A stretch of 64,000 bases of DNA, taken from NCBI RefSeq assembly GCF_009176725.1, contig NZ_AP020337.1, positions 2,790,001 through 2,854,000 of the forward strand, given 5' to 3'. This document shows positions 17,084 to 28,096 of this stretch, piece after piece. A program made the translations under genes and the position numbers. This DNA is from Pseudomonas sp. KUIN-1 (GTDB taxonomy: Bacteria; Pseudomonadota; Gammaproteobacteria; Pseudomonadales; Pseudomonadaceae). The notes under the pieces were generated by a model. That model saw only the letters and a list, made by a program, of their open reading frames with translations. It did not search any database and had not been told where the DNA came from. Positions within the stretch are counted from its first letter, which is position 1, and the number at the start of each line of letters is the position of its first letter.

Positions 17084-20000
17084 ACATGTCGCGCCTGTTC
17101 ATCCTGCGTCCGGTTGCCACCACACTGAGCATGTTGGCAATCGTCCTGGCGGGTCTGATCGCCTATACCTTGCTACCGGTTTCGGCGTTGCCCCAGGTCG
17201 ACTACCCGACCATCCGGGTGATGACCCTGTACCCGGGTGCCAGCCCGCAGGTGATGACCAGTTCCGTGACTGCGCCGCTGGAACGTCAATTCGGACAGAT
17301 GCCCGGCCTGACACAGATGGCCTCGACCAGCTCTGGCGGTGCGTCGGTCATTACCTTGCGCTTCAGCCTTGAAATCAATATGGATGTCGCCGAGCAGCAG
17401 GTGCAGGCAGCGATCAACGCGGCCACCAACCTGCTGCCAACTGACCTGCCAGCGCCTCCGGTCTACAACAAGGTCAACCCGGCCGATACACCGGTTCTGA
17501 CCCTGGCGATCACTTCGAAAACCATGTTGTTGCCCAAGCTCAATGATCTGGTCGATACGCGCATGGCGCAGAAGATCTCGCAGATCAGCGGTGTCGGCAT
17601 GGTCAGCATTGCCGGCGGGCAGCGTCAGGCGGTACGGATCAAGGTCAATCCGGAGGCGCTCGCCGCCAACAGCCTCAACCTGTCCGATGTGCGTACCCTG
17701 ATCAGCGCCTCCAACGTCAACCAGCCGAAGGGTAACTTCGACGGGCCGACCCGGGTGTCGATGCTCGATGCCAACGATCAGCTGAAGTCTCCGGAGGAGT
17801 ACGCCAACCTGATTCTGGCTTACAAGGATGGCGCACCCTTGCGCCTGAAGGATGTCGCCGAAATCGTCAATGGTGCCGAAAACGAGCGGCTCGCGGCCTG
17901 GGCCAATCGTAGCCAGGCGGTGCTGTTGAACATTCAGCGTCAGCCGGGCGCCAACGTCATCGAGGTGGTCGACCGGATCAAGGCGTTGCTGCCGTCGATC
18001 ACCGAAAACCTTCCGGCCGGCCTCGACGTCGTGGTCCTGACGGACCGCACGCAAACCATCCGCGCGTCGGTGACCGATGTTCAGCACGAATTGCTGATCG
18101 CGATCGTCCTGGTGGTGCTGGTCACGTTCCTGTTCCTGCGTCGTTTCAGCGCGACGATCATTCCTTCGATCGCCGTTCCGCTGTCGCTGGTAGGCACGTT
18201 CGGCGTGATGTACCTGGCCGGTTTCTCGGTCAACAACCTGACGCTGATGGCCATGACCATTGCCACCGGTTTCGTCGTCGATGACGCCATCGTCATGCTG
18301 GAAAACATCTCCCGGCATATCGAAGAGGGCGAGACGCCCCTGCAGGCCGCGCTCAAGGGCGCGAAGCAGATCGGTTTCACCCTGATCTCCCTGACCCTGT
18401 CACTGATTGCGGTATTGATCCCGCTGTTGTTCATGGCCGACGTGGTAGGGCGGCTGTTCCGCGAGTTCGCGATTACCCTGGCGGTCGCGATATTGATATC
18501 GCTGGTGGTCTCGCTGACCCTGACGCCGATGATGTGCGCACGCTTGCTCAAGCGCGAGCCCAGGGAAGAAGAGCAGAGCCGCTTTTACCGCGCCAGTGGT
18601 GCCTGGATCGACTGGCTGATCGACATCTACGCGGGCAGGCTGCGCTGGGTGCTCAAGCATCAGCCACTGACCCTGCTGGTCGCTTTGGCCACCCTGGCAT
18701 TGACGGTGCTGCTGTACATCGTCGTGCCCAAAGGCTTTTTCCCGGTGCAGGATACCGGGGTGATCCAGGGTATTTCGGAAGCGCCACAGTCGGTCTCTTT
18801 CGCGGCGATGAGCCAGCGTCAGCAGGCACTGGCCGACATCATTCTCAAGGACCCGGCAGTGGTCAGTCTGTCGTCCTACATCGGTGTCGACGGTGACAAT
18901 GCCACGCTCAACAGCGGGCGTCTGCTGATCAACCTCAAGCCTCACGGAGCGCGCGACCTGACTGCGTCCGAGGTGATCCAGCGCCTGCAGCCAGAGGTCG
19001 ACAAACTGTCGGATATCCGTCTGTTCATGCAGCCGGTGCAGGATCTGACCATCGAAGACCGGGTCAGTCGCACCCAGTATCAATTCAGCATGTCGTCGCC
19101 CGACGCCGAACTGCTGACGTTGTGGAGCGAAAAACTGGTAGACGCGCTCGGCAAGCGGCCCGAACTGAGGGATGTGGCCAGCGACCTGCAGGACAAAGGT
19201 TTGCAGGTGTACCTGAACATCGATCGTGATGCGGCCAGCCGGGTCGGGGTCACGGTTGCGAACATTACCGATGCGCTGTACGACGCATTCGGTCAGCGCC
19301 AGATATCCACCATCTACACGCAGGCCAGCCAGTACCGCGTGGTGCTGCAGGCTGCATCGGGCAGTGAGCTCGGCCCGGCGGCGCTCGAGCAGATCCACGT
19401 CAAGACCACCGATGGCGCACAGGTGAAGCTGTCGAGTCTGGCACGTGTCGAGCAGCGCCAGGCGCAGCTGGCCATCGCTCACCTCGGGCAGTTTCCTGCA
19501 GTGATGATGTCGTTCAACCTGGCACCCGATATTGCCTTGGGCAAGGCGGTGAAGGTGATCGAGCAGGTCGAGCAGGAGATCGGCATGCCGATTGGCGTGC
19601 AGACCCAGTTCCAGGGCGCTGCCGAAGCGTTTCAGGCTTCGTTGTCCAGCACGTTGCTGCTGATTCTGGCGGCGGTGGTCACCATGTACATCGTGCTGGG
19701 CGTGCTCTACGAGAGCTACATTCACCCGATCACCATCCTCTCGACCCTGCCGTCGGCCGCGGTGGGGGCCTTGTTGGCTCTGCTGATCAGCGGCAACGAT
19801 CTGGGGATGATCGCGATCATCGGCATCATTCTGTTGATCGGTATCGTCAAGAAGAACGCGATCATGATGATCGACTTCGCGCTCGATGCGGAGCGCAACC
19901 GCGGTGTTGCGCCCGAGCAGGCGATCTACGATGCGGCGCTGTTGCGCTTCCGGCCGATTCTCATGACCACCCTGGCAGCATTGTTCGGCGCCATCCCGCT

Positions 20001-20190
20001 GATGCTCGCCAGTGGCTCCGGCGCCGAATTGCGGCAACCACTGGGGCTGGTGATGGTCGGCGGGCTGTTGCTCAGCCAGGTGCTGACACTGTTCACCACT
20101 CCGGTCATCTACCTGTATTTCGACCGCCTTGGCCGTCGCTGGAGTCGCAAGCCTGCCGACCCGGACCGACAGGAACGGGCTGACGCATGA
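17080..20190 (+). CDS. muxB: RND efflux pump subunit MuxB (MdtB-like)
   Basis: Proton-driven RND transporter, inner membrane, 1036 residues with the duplicated 12-TM plan. RND hallmarks are the first segment [19 protein letters not shown], the porter domain after residue 40, and [19 protein letters not shown] in TM4 with the Asp pair of the proton relay. [15 protein letters not shown] is the equivalent TM10 region. MuxABC-type systems use two different RND subunits (B and C) in a heterotrimer; known substrates in P. aeruginosa include novobiocin, aztreonam and macrolides. The start overlaps muxA and the end overlaps muxC, both by 4 bp, implying translational coupling. Confidence 0.94.
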   Translation: MNMSRLFILRPVATTLSMLAIVLAGLIAYTLLPVSALPQVDYPTIRVMTLYPGASPQVMTSSVTAPLERQFGQMPGLTQMASTSSGGASVITLRFSLEINMDVAEQQVQAAINAATNLLPTDLPAPPVYNKVNPADTPVLTLAITSKTMLLPKLNDLVDTRMAQKISQISGVGMVSIAGGQRQAVRIKVNPEALAANSLNLSDVRTLISASNVNQPKGNFDGPTRVSMLDANDQLKSPEEYANLILAYKDGAPLRLKDVAEIVNGAENERLAAWANRSQAVLLNIQRQPGANVIEVVDRIKALLPSITENLPAGLDVVVLTDRTQTIRASVTDVQHELLIAIVLVVLVTFLFLRRFSATIIPSIAVPLSLVGTFGVMYLAGFSVNNLTLMAMTIATGFVVDDAIVMLENISRHIEEGETPLQAALKGAKQIGFTLISLTLSLIAVLIPLLFMADVVGRLFREFAITLAVAILISLVVSLTLTPMMCARLLKREPREEEQSRFYRASGAWIDWLIDIYAGRLRWVLKHQPLTLLVALATLALTVLLYIVVPKGFFPVQDTGVIQGISEAPQSVSFAAMSQRQQALADIILKDPAVVSLSSYIGVDGDNATLNSGRLLINLKPHGARDLTASEVIQRLQPEVDKLSDIRLFMQPVQDLTIEDRVSRTQYQFSMSSPDAELLTLWSEKLVDALGKRPELRDVASDLQDKGLQVYLNIDRDAASRVGVTVANITDALYDAFGQRQISTIYTQASQYRVVLQAASGSELGPAALEQIHVKTTDGAQVKLSSLARVEQRQAQLAIAHLGQFPAVMMSFNLAPDIALGKAVKVIEQVEQEIGMPIGVQTQFQGAAEAFQASLSSTLLLILAAVVTMYIVLGVLYESYIHPITILSTLPSAAVGALLALLISGNDLGMIAIIGIILLIGIVKKNAIMMIDFALDAERNRGVAPEQAIYDAALLRFRPILMTTLAALFGAIPLMLASGSGAELRQPLGLVMVGGLLLSQVLTLFTTPVIYLYFDRLGRRWSRKPADPDRQERADA

Positions 20191-23100
20191 ACCTCTCAGC
20201 GCCGTTCATCCGCCGCCCCGTCGCGACCGTTCTGCTGAGCCTGGCGATCATGCTGCTGGGCGCGGTGAGCTTTCGCCTGTTGCCGGTGGCACCGTTGCCG
20301 AACATGGACTTCCCGGTGATTGTGGTTTCGGCCAGCCTCGCCGGCGCCAGCCCTGAGGTGATGGCGTCCACGGTGGCCACGCCGCTGGAGCGTTCGCTGG
20401 GCAGTATTGCCGGTGTCAACACCATGACCAGCAATTCAAGCCAGGGCACCACACGGATCATTCTGCAGTTCGATCTGGATCGCGACATCAACGGCGCTGC
20501 CCGGGAAGTGCAGGCGGCGATCAATGCCTCACGCAACCTGCTGCCCAGCGGGATGCGCAGCATGCCGACCTACAAAAAGGTCAACCCGTCGCAGGCGCCG
20601 ATCATGGTCTTGTCGATGACGTCGACGGTGCTGGAAAAGGGCCAGCTTTACGACCTGGCGTCCACCATCCTGTCGCAGAGCCTGTCACAGGTTTCCGGGG
20701 TCGGCGAAGTGCAGATCGGCGGCAGCTCGCTGCCTGCTGTGCGTATCGAGCTGGAGCCGCAGATGCTCTCCCAGTATGGCGTATCGCTCGACGACGTGCG
20801 GACTGCGATCACCGGCGCCAACGTAAGGCGACCGAAGGGGTTTGTGGAGGACGACCAGCATAACTGGCAGGTGCAGGCCAACGATCAACTGGAAACCGCC
20901 AAGGATTATGCGCCGCTGATCATTCGCTACAAGGACGGAGCGACCTTGCGCCTCAAGGACGTGGCGAAAGTCAGCGACGCCGTGGAGGACCGTTACAACA
21001 GCGGCTTCTACAACAATGACCGTGCCGTGCTGCTGGTCGTCAACCGCCAGGCGGGCGCCAACATCATTGAAACCGTGGCGCAGATCAAGGCGCAGTTGCC
21101 AGCGTTGCGAGCGGTGCTGCCGGCCAGTGTCAGCCTCAATATCGCGATGGACCGCTCTCCGGTGATCAAGGCGACGCTGCACGAAGCCGAAATGACCCTG
21201 CTGATTGCCGTGGTGCTGGTGGTGATGGTGGTGTTCCTGTTCCTCGGCAGTTTTCGCGCCTCGCTGATCCCCACCCTGGCGGTTCCGGTATCGCTGGTCG
21301 GCACCTTTGCGATCATGCACCTGTTCGGCTTCTCGCTGAACAACCTGTCACTGATGGCGTTGATCCTCGCCACCGGTCTGGTGGTGGACGACGCCATCGT
21401 CGTGCTGGAAAACATATCCCGGCATATTCACAACGGCCTTGACCCCATGAAAGCGGCTTTTCTGGGCGCCAAGGAGGTCGGGTTCACCTTGCTGTCGATG
21501 AACGTCTCGCTGGTCGCGGTGTTCATTTCCATCCTGTTCATGGGCGGTCTGGTCGAAAGTCTGTTTCGCGAGTTTTCCATTACCTTGTCAGTGTCGATCA
21601 TCGTCTCGCTGATCGTGTCCCTGACCCTGACGCCAATGTTGTGCGCGCGCTGGTTGAAGCCACGCGAAGCCCATGGAGAAAACGCCTTTCAGCGCTGGAG
21701 CGAGCGGGTCAACGATCGAATGGTGGCAGGCTACGACCGCTCGCTGGGCTGGGTGATGCGGCATCGAAGGCTGACGCTGCTCAGCCTGCTGATCACCGTG
21801 GTGGTCAACATCGCGCTTTATGTGGTGGTACCCAAGACCTTTCTGCCGCAACAGGACACCGGGCAACTGATGGGTTTCGTGCGCGGTGACGATGGCCTTT
21901 CGTTTTCGGTCATGCAGCCGAAAATGGAGACCTTCCGCCTGTCGATTCTCGCTGACCCTGCGGTGGAAAGCGTTGCCGGTTTTATCGGTGGCAGCGGTGG
22001 CACCAATAACGCTTTCATGATCGTGCGCCTCAAGCCGATTGCCGAGCGCAAGCTGTCTGCCGAGAAAGTGGTCGAGCGCCTGCGCAAGAACATGCCGCAT
22101 GTGCCGGGCGGCAGGCTGTTCCTGGCACCGGATCAGGACCTGCAACTGGGCGGCGGTCGCGAGCAGACCAGCTCGCAGTATCAATACATCGTGCAGAGTG
22201 CTGACCTGGGCAGCCTGCGTCTGTGGTACCCGAAGATCGTCGCAGCGCTAAAGTCGATACCCGAGCTGACCGCCATCGACGCACGGGAAGGGCGCGGGGC
22301 ACAGCAGGTGACCCTGGTGGTCAACCGTGATACGGCCAAGCGGCTGGGTATCGATATGAACATGATCACGGCGGTGCTCAACAACGCTTACAGCCAGCGC
22401 CAGGTATCGACCATCTATGACAGCCTCAACCAGTACAAGGTGGTGATGGAGGTCAATCCAAAATACGCCCAGGACCCGGTGACGCTTGAGCAGGTCCAGG
22501 TGATTACCGCAGACGGGCAGCGCGTACCGCTGTCGAGCATCGCCCATTACGAGCGCAGTCTGGCCAACGACCGGGTATCGCATGACGGTCAGTTCGCGGC
22601 TGAAAACATTTCCTTCGATCTGGCTGAAGGGGCCAGCCTCGACAAGGCCACCGTGGCGATAGAGCGGGCGATTGCCGCCATCGGGCTGCCGTCCGACATC
22701 ATTTCCAAAATGGCCGGGACCGCCAATGCCTTCGCCTCGACGCAGAAGAGTCAGCCGTGGATGATCCTCGGTGCGTTGCTGGCGGTGTACCTGGTGCTGG
22801 GTATCCTCTACGAAAGCTACATTCATCCGCTGACGATCCTCTCGACGCTTCCGTCCGCAGGGGTTGGCGCATTGCTGACGATCTATGTACTGGGCAGCGA
22901 ATTCAGTCTGATCTCCCTGTTGGGGTTGTTCCTGCTGATCGGCGTGGTCAAGAAAAACGCGATCATGATGATCGACCTTGCCTTGCATCTGGAACGCGAA
23001 CAGGGAATGACGCCGCAAGAGTCGATCCGCAGTGCCTGCCTGCAGCGTCTGCGGCCCATTCTGATGACCACGATGGCCGCCATCCTGGGGGCTTTGCCGC

Positions 23101-23294
23101 TGCTGCTGAGCACCGCCGAAGGCGCTGAAATGCGCAAGCCGCTGGGCTTGACCATCATCGGCGGTCTGATCTTCAGTCAGGTCCTGACCCTTTACACCAC
23201 TCCGGTGGTTTACCTTTATCTCGACCGTCTGCGCCATCGTTACAACAAATGGCGTGGCGTGCGCACCGATGCTGCTCTGGAAACTCCGCTATGA
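20187..23294 (+). CDS. muxC: RND efflux pump subunit MuxC (MdtC-like)
   Basis: Second RND subunit of the pair, 1035 residues. It starts [20 protein letters not shown], contains [19 protein letters not shown] (TM4 proton relay Asp pair) and [15 protein letters not shown], and ends with the TM12 stretch [18 protein letters not shown]. It is clearly paralogous to muxB, and both are required in characterised MdtBC/MuxBC pumps, where the B:C stoichiometry is 2:1. It overlaps muxB by 4 bp, and its stop overlaps the opmB start by 4 bp. Confidence 0.94.
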   Translation: MNLSAPFIRRPVATVLLSLAIMLLGAVSFRLLPVAPLPNMDFPVIVVSASLAGASPEVMASTVATPLERSLGSIAGVNTMTSNSSQGTTRIILQFDLDRDINGAAREVQAAINASRNLLPSGMRSMPTYKKVNPSQAPIMVLSMTSTVLEKGQLYDLASTILSQSLSQVSGVGEVQIGGSSLPAVRIELEPQMLSQYGVSLDDVRTAITGANVRRPKGFVEDDQHNWQVQANDQLETAKDYAPLIIRYKDGATLRLKDVAKVSDAVEDRYNSGFYNNDRAVLLVVNRQAGANIIETVAQIKAQLPALRAVLPASVSLNIAMDRSPVIKATLHEAEMTLLIAVVLVVMVVFLFLGSFRASLIPTLAVPVSLVGTFAIMHLFGFSLNNLSLMALILATGLVVDDAIVVLENISRHIHNGLDPMKAAFLGAKEVGFTLLSMNVSLVAVFISILFMGGLVESLFREFSITLSVSIIVSLIVSLTLTPMLCARWLKPREAHGENAFQRWSERVNDRMVAGYDRSLGWVMRHRRLTLLSLLITVVVNIALYVVVPKTFLPQQDTGQLMGFVRGDDGLSFSVMQPKMETFRLSILADPAVESVAGFIGGSGGTNNAFMIVRLKPIAERKLSAEKVVERLRKNMPHVPGGRLFLAPDQDLQLGGGREQTSSQYQYIVQSADLGSLRLWYPKIVAALKSIPELTAIDAREGRGAQQVTLVVNRDTAKRLGIDMNMITAVLNNAYSQRQVSTIYDSLNQYKVVMEVNPKYAQDPVTLEQVQVITADGQRVPLSSIAHYERSLANDRVSHDGQFAAENISFDLAEGASLDKATVAIERAIAAIGLPSDIISKMAGTANAFASTQKSQPWMILGALLAVYLVLGILYESYIHPLTILSTLPSAGVGALLTIYVLGSEFSLISLLGLFLLIGVVKKNAIMMIDLALHLEREQGMTPQESIRSACLQRLRPILMTTMAAILGALPLLLSTAEGAEMRKPLGLTIIGGLIFSQVLTLYTTPVVYLYLDRLRHRYNKWRGVRTDAALETPL

Positions 23295-24754
23295 CCGAAC
23301 GCCTGGCATTCACCTCCCGCCCGACAGGGCTGATTCGTCCATTCGCGCTGGGGCTTTGTGTGGTGCTGCTCAGCGCCTGCGCTGTGGGTCCGGATTACCA
23401 GAAGCCGTCCATGGCCGCACCCGCGCAGTTCAAGGCTGCGCAGGGCTGGCGTACGGCGACGCCGAGTGACGGGATGGGCAAAGGTGCGTGGTGGGAGGTG
23501 TACAAGGACCCGCAACTGAACGCGCTGGTCGAGCGCCTTAACACCTCCAACCAGACCGTCGCCCAGTACGATGCGCAGTATCGACAGGCACAGACACTGG
23601 TGCGCAGCTCCAGGGCTGCATTCCTGCCTACGCTTGACCTGACAACCGGCAAAACCCGCTCGGGGCAGGGCACAGGCACGTCGAATAGCGGCACGAGTGC
23701 CTCGGGGATTCGCAACAGTTACAACGCGCAACTGGGCGTCAGTTGGGAGGCCGATGTCTGGGGCAAGCTGCGTCGCGGGCTGGAGGCTGACACCGCCAAT
23801 GCTCAGGCAAGTCTTGCGGACCTGGCCGCGATGCGTCTGAGTCTGCAATCGGAGCTGGTACAGAATTACCTGCAATTGCGCGTGATCGATGAACAAAAAC
23901 GCCTGCTCGAATCCACAGTGGATGCCTATCAGCGCTCCCTGACGCTGACGCAGAACCAGTACCGGGCCGGTATCTCCGGAAGTGATGCTGTCGCGCAGGC
24001 GCAGACGCAGTTGAAAAGCACCCAGGCCGATCTGATCGATCTGGCCTGGCAGCGTGCGCAATTCGAGAATGCCATCGCTGTACTGATGGGCATGGCACCG
24101 GCAGACTTCAATCTGCCCGCCAGCACCTCGATTCCGCAGTTGCCGCAGATCCCGCCAGGCCTGCCTTCGCAGCTGCTCGAACGCCGACCTGATATTGCTG
24201 CAGCCGAGCGCTCTGTAATGGGCGCCAATGCCAACATCGGCGTGGCCAAGGCGGCTTATTATCCGGACTTCACGCTGAGCATGAGCGGCGGTTACAGCAG
24301 CAGTACCTTTGCCAACTGGATCAGCCTGCCCAACCGCTTCTGGTCGGTAGGCCCGCAGCTGGCGCTGACCCTGTTCGACGGCGGCAGGCGCTCGGCCGAG
24401 GTTGATCGTACCGAGGCCGTGTATGACCAGACTGTTGCCCAGTACCGGCAGACCGTGCTGAACGGTTTTCAGGAGGTCGAGAACTATCTGGTTCAGCTCA
24501 AGGTATACGAGCAGGAGGCTGCGGTGCGCCAGGAAGCGCTGGTCTCGGCTCGTGATTCGCTGCGCCTGACCAACAATCAATACAAGGCCGGGCTGATCGG
24601 TTATCTGGACGTCGTCAATGTTCAGGCGACTGCCTTGAGCAACGAACGCAGTGTGCTCAGCGTGCTGCAAAGCCGGTTGATTGCCAGCGTTCAATTGATC
24701 GCCGCACTGGGCGGGGGCTGGGATGCCGAAACAGGTTTGACGCTCCGGGAATAA
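23291..24754 (+). CDS. opmB: Outer-membrane efflux lipoprotein OpmB (TolC/OprM family)
   Basis: Outer-membrane channel of the MuxABC pump, 487 residues. The lipoprotein signal ends LCVVLLSAC (lipobox LSAC, Cys near residue 27), followed by AVGPDYQKP, the usual OprM-family opening. Two homologous outer-membrane-factor repeats follow (about residues 70-270 and 280-480), including RRPDIAAAERSVMGANANIGVAKAAY split across the repeat junction and the C-terminal NNQYKAGLIGYLDVVNVQ. The start ATG at 23291 overlaps the muxC stop. No T-rich terminator follows within the 169-bp gap. Confidence 0.93.
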   Translation: MTERLAFTSRPTGLIRPFALGLCVVLLSACAVGPDYQKPSMAAPAQFKAAQGWRTATPSDGMGKGAWWEVYKDPQLNALVERLNTSNQTVAQYDAQYRQAQTLVRSSRAAFLPTLDLTTGKTRSGQGTGTSNSGTSASGIRNSYNAQLGVSWEADVWGKLRRGLEADTANAQASLADLAAMRLSLQSELVQNYLQLRVIDEQKRLLESTVDAYQRSLTLTQNQYRAGISGSDAVAQAQTQLKSTQADLIDLAWQRAQFENAIAVLMGMAPADFNLPASTSIPQLPQIPPGLPSQLLERRPDIAAAERSVMGANANIGVAKAAYYPDFTLSMSGGYSSSTFANWISLPNRFWSVGPQLALTLFDGGRRSAEVDRTEAVYDQTVAQYRQTVLNGFQEVENYLVQLKVYEQEAAVRQEALVSARDSLRLTNNQYKAGLIGYLDVVNVQATALSNERSVLSVLQSRLIASVQLIAALGGGWDAETGLTLRE

Positions 24755-24923
24755 GTATTTCGGGTTCAGAACGCAGATTTTCAGTGGAACTGTTCGCAGT
24801 AAACGAAAAAATAATAGCTATTCGCCAGCTTTGCGACCAAGTGCCGCGACATTCGGCCGCTAATGCGTACAATCACCCGCACAAGATCGGCATGGACGCG
24901 CTCATTGGTTTCCAGGTGCGTTT

Positions 24924-27035
24924 ATGTTGATTGGCAGCTACATCCCCTCACTCGTCGTCATCTCGATTCTCGTCGCTATTCTTGCCGCCTATACGGCCCT
25001 CGATCTGGTTGGCCGCATCGTTTCGGCCAGGGGCCGTGCCGTTCACCTATGGATCGCGGGAGGCGCTGTCGCGATGGGCGTCGGCACCTGGTCGACGCAT
25101 TTCATCGGTATGCTGGCGTTCGTATTGCCCATCGACCTGGGCTACGACGTGCCACTGGTGCTGCTTTCGCTGTTGATCGCCATCGGCTTTTCAGGGTTCG
25201 CCCTGTGGCTCGCCACTCTGCCGCGATTGCCGGCACTGCAACTGAGCCTGGGGTCGCTGTTACTGGGGCTTGGCATCAGCGCCACGCATTACACCGGCAT
25301 GGCGGCAATGCGTATGCAGCCGGGCATCCAGTACACGCCGTGGCTGTTCGCGCTTTCGTTGGTCATTGCTGTCGTTGCATCCGCAGCAGCATTGCGCGTG
25401 GCCTTCCACCTTCGTCAGCAACGCCCGAGAGTCTACGTGTTGCGCGCCTCGGCGGCGCTGTTGCTGGGGCTGGCTGTCATCGGCATGCATTACACCGGTA
25501 TGGCCGCCGCGAATTTTGCCGATGGCAGCTTTTGTGGTGCGCTGCCCCAAGGGTTGAGCAGTAACGGGCTGGACAGATTCGTGCTGGTCGCCAGCCTGTC
25601 GATTCTGGGGATTGCGCTGTTCAGCTGTATTCTCGATTCGCATCTGGAAACACGTACCGCCGTGCTGGCCGATTCTCTGACGCAAGCCAATCTGGAACTG
25701 ACCCACCTGGCCCTGCATGACAACCTGACCGGTTTGCCAAACCGGGCGTTGTTGACCGAACGCATCGATCAGGCAATGAAGAGGGCCACCGAGACGGGTG
25801 GCTGCTTTGCGCTGATGTTCATGGACCTCGATGGCTTCAAACCGGTCAATGACGCGTTCGGGCACCACACCGGCGACCTGCTGTTGCGGCAGGTCGCCTT
25901 GCGTCTTCGCAACAGCCTGCACCGTCGCGACACGCTGGCCAGAGTCGGCGGTGACGAGTTTGTCCTGCTGGTGGAGCTTCAACACCCTGAGGATGCATTG
26001 GCCGTTGCCAGACGACAGGTCAACGAAGTCGGCAACCCGTTTATCATTGGCGAACATCAGTTGCAGATTTCCCTCAGCATCGGCATCTGCGTGTATCCGG
26101 GCAATGGCAGCACCCAGCATGAGCTTCTGATCAATGCCGACGCCGCCATGTACCACACCAAGGCGGCCGGCAAGAACGGCTACAGCTTTTTCGATGTGTC
26201 GATGAACAGTAACGCCCGCAATCAGTTGCAGATGTCGCAGGATTTGCACAAGGCGATCAAGCACCGGCAGTTCTGTATCTATTACCAGCCCAAGTTCGAC
26301 GCGATGACCGGACTGCCCGTAGGGGCAGAGGCGTTGTTGCGCTGGAATCATCCGGAGCAGGGTGTTCTCGGTCCCGATCTGTTCATTTCCATGGCGGAGA
26401 AGACCGGCCTGATCATTCAGATCGGCGAGTGGGTACTGGACGAAGCCTGTCGGCAAATGCGTGAGTGGTACACCCAGGGCTACTCGCACTGGCGCATTGC
26501 AGTCAATCTGTCAGCCTTGCAGTTCTGTCATGCCGGGCTGGTTACGGCAGTGGCGGACACACTGGCCCGACATCAGTTGCCGGCCAACTGCCTGACCCTG
26601 GAAATCACCGAGACCACGGCCATGCATGATGCGGATGCCAGCCTGGCGGTGTTGCGAAGGCTTTCGGAAATGGGCGTGGACCTGTCGATCGATGATTTTG
26701 GCACCGGTTACTCCAGCCTGATGTACCTGAAACGACTGCCCGCCAATGAAATCAAGATTGATCGGGGCTTCGTCCGCGACCTGGAGCATGACACCGACGA
26801 CGCCGCCATCGTCTCGGCCATCGTCGCGGTAGGGCAGGCGTTGAATCTGCGGATCGTCGCCGAGGGCGTCGAAACCGCTGTTCAGCAGCGCTTCCTGACT
26901 CACCTGGGATGTCACTCGCTGCAAGGCTTCCTGCTGGGTTATCCGTTACCGGCCGAGCAGTTTCTCGAAGAAATCCGCGCCGCCGAAGCGAAAGCTGCAG
27001 TGGAAGCGTCCGATACCGGGCAAGCGGCTTTCTGA
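24924..27035 (+). CDS. MHYT-GGDEF-EAL membrane c-di-GMP protein
   Basis: Integral inner-membrane c-di-GMP enzyme of 703 residues, arranged like P. aeruginosa MucR and NbdA. The N-terminal 240 residues form seven hydrophobic segments carrying three MHYT-type motifs (STHFIGM, ATHYTGM, GMHYTGM) proposed to bind metal and sense O2, NO or CO. The GGDEF domain (about 265-425) has an intact RVGGDEF active site. The EAL domain (about 440-690) has GAEALLRWNHP, NLSALQF, ETTAMHD, DDFGTGYSSLMYLKRLP and KIDRGFV, all intact, so both cyclase and phosphodiesterase activities are possible. Codon 1 is the ATG at 24924, preceded by AGGTGCGTTT. It stands alone. Ranking between the mucR and nbdA paralogues is not settled. 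Confidence 0.92.
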   Translation: MLIGSYIPSLVVISILVAILAAYTALDLVGRIVSARGRAVHLWIAGGAVAMGVGTWSTHFIGMLAFVLPIDLGYDVPLVLLSLLIAIGFSGFALWLATLPRLPALQLSLGSLLLGLGISATHYTGMAAMRMQPGIQYTPWLFALSLVIAVVASAAALRVAFHLRQQRPRVYVLRASAALLLGLAVIGMHYTGMAAANFADGSFCGALPQGLSSNGLDRFVLVASLSILGIALFSCILDSHLETRTAVLADSLTQANLELTHLALHDNLTGLPNRALLTERIDQAMKRATETGGCFALMFMDLDGFKPVNDAFGHHTGDLLLRQVALRLRNSLHRRDTLARVGGDEFVLLVELQHPEDALAVARRQVNEVGNPFIIGEHQLQISLSIGICVYPGNGSTQHELLINADAAMYHTKAAGKNGYSFFDVSMNSNARNQLQMSQDLHKAIKHRQFCIYYQPKFDAMTGLPVGAEALLRWNHPEQGVLGPDLFISMAEKTGLIIQIGEWVLDEACRQMREWYTQGYSHWRIAVNLSALQFCHAGLVTAVADTLARHQLPANCLTLEITETTAMHDADASLAVLRRLSEMGVDLSIDDFGTGYSSLMYLKRLPANEIKIDRGFVRDLEHDTDDAAIVSAIVAVGQALNLRIVAEGVETAVQQRFLTHLGCHSLQGFLLGYPLPAEQFLEEIRAAEAKAAVEASDTGQAAF

Positions 27036-27146
27036 CGCGCGCAGATGGCGCTGGACGATAAAGGCTGTCACGATCCGAACCGGCTGGTTAACCTGCGAAG
27101 GTTGGCTGGATCCTGATGTAGGCCTTTGAAAAAAACGAGACACTCC

Positions 27147-27893
27147 ATGGAAAAAGTCCTCATTGTCACCGGTGGTTCGCGCGGGATCGGCGCTGCTACA
27201 GCGCGTCTGGCCGCCTCACAGGGTTATCGGATCTGCATCAACTACCTGTCGGATCATGCCGCTGCCGAAAAGACCGCAGGCCAGGTGAGGGCAATGGGCG
27301 CCAGGGCGATCACCGTGCAGGCCGATGTCAGCAACGAAGACGAGATCATGCGGCTGTTTGCCAGGGTTGACTCCGAACTCGGCCGGGTTACCCATCTGGT
27401 CAATAATGCGGGCACCCTGGCGCAGGCTTCCAGAGTCGAGGACATGTCGGAATTTCGCCTGTTGAAGATGATGATGAACAACGTCGTCGGCCCGATGCTG
27501 TGCAGCAAACACGCCTTGTTGCGCATGTTGCCGGCACACGGGGGGCAAGGCGGCAGCATCGTCAACGTATCGTCACTCGCGGCACGCCTGGGCTCGGCAG
27601 GCGAGTACGTCGACTATGCAGCATCCAAAGGAGCGCTGGACACCTTCACCATCGGGCTCTCCAAAGAGGTCGCGGCGGAAAACGTTCGCGTCAACGCGGT
27701 ACGTCCGGGGTTCATCTTCACCGACTTTCACGCCCTGAGCGGCGATCCGTTCCGCGTCAGCAAGCTTGAAGGGGCATTGCCCATGGGCCGTGGCGGTACC
27801 GCCGAGGAAGTGGCCGAAGCGATTCTCTGGTTGCTGTCGGACAATGCGTCTTATGCCACGGGAACGTTCATCGATGTGGCGGGAGGGCGCTGA
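27147..27893 (+). CDS. Short-chain dehydrogenase/reductase (SDR)
   Basis: NAD(P)-dependent oxidoreductase, classical SDR of 248 residues. The dinucleotide motif is TGGSRGIGAATARLAA (residues about 8-22). Other marks are NNAGTL, the catalytic Ser in VNVSSLAARLGS, Tyr-Lys in YVDYAASKGALD, and the C-terminal FIDVAGGR. It is closest in pattern to the glucose-1-dehydrogenase/YgfF-like group. I chose ATG 27147 (MEKVLIVTGG); the upstream in-frame ATG adds seven residues. The substrate is unknown. It converges on the small proline-rich gene. Confidence 0.9.
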   Translation: MEKVLIVTGGSRGIGAATARLAASQGYRICINYLSDHAAAEKTAGQVRAMGARAITVQADVSNEDEIMRLFARVDSELGRVTHLVNNAGTLAQASRVEDMSEFRLLKMMMNNVVGPMLCSKHALLRMLPAHGGQGGSIVNVSSLAARLGSAGEYVDYAASKGALDTFTIGLSKEVAAENVRVNAVRPGFIFTDFHALSGDPFRVSKLEGALPMGRGGTAEEVAEAILWLLSDNASYATGTFIDVAGGR

Positions 27894-27937
27894 AGGCGTC
27901 CATACTCGGGCAGACCCCTTCAGACCCTGCTTACTGG

Positions 27938-28096
27938 TCACACCGTGACGGGCGGCGCATTGGCTGGCGGATCGCCAACTGGCGTTTCATTGGGCGGCGG
28001 CGTGGATGGCGGCGGCTCCTGCTCGGGCACTGGCTCGGGCAGGGCGGGGTCATCGATGTTCGGATCGGGTACTTCTACAGGGTTGGGTAAGGTCAT
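27938..28096 (-). CDS. Small proline-rich protein (52 aa), function unknown
   Basis: The 52-residue reading frame begins MTLPNPVEVPDPNIDD and is about one third Pro with many Glu/Asp, with no hydrophobic segment. A strong GGAGG lies eight bases before the ATG at 28096, which supports translation of this short form. The same frame is open upstream to 28270 (110 residues), but that extension shows no similarity I recognise and its start has a weak ribosome-binding site. Similar short proline-rich proteins are common in pseudomonads, without a known function. It could be an intrinsically disordered stress or envelope-associated peptide; that is a guess. Confidence 0.6.
   Translation of the reverse strand: MTLPNPVEVPDPNIDDPALPEPVPEQEPPPSTPPPNETPVGDPPANAPPVTV

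Noticed and set aside
18400..20037. A 545-codon minus-strand frame within muxB
   Set aside because: Antisense to a complete RND pump subunit. It has a His/Gln/Arg-rich composition typical of GC-rich shadows.
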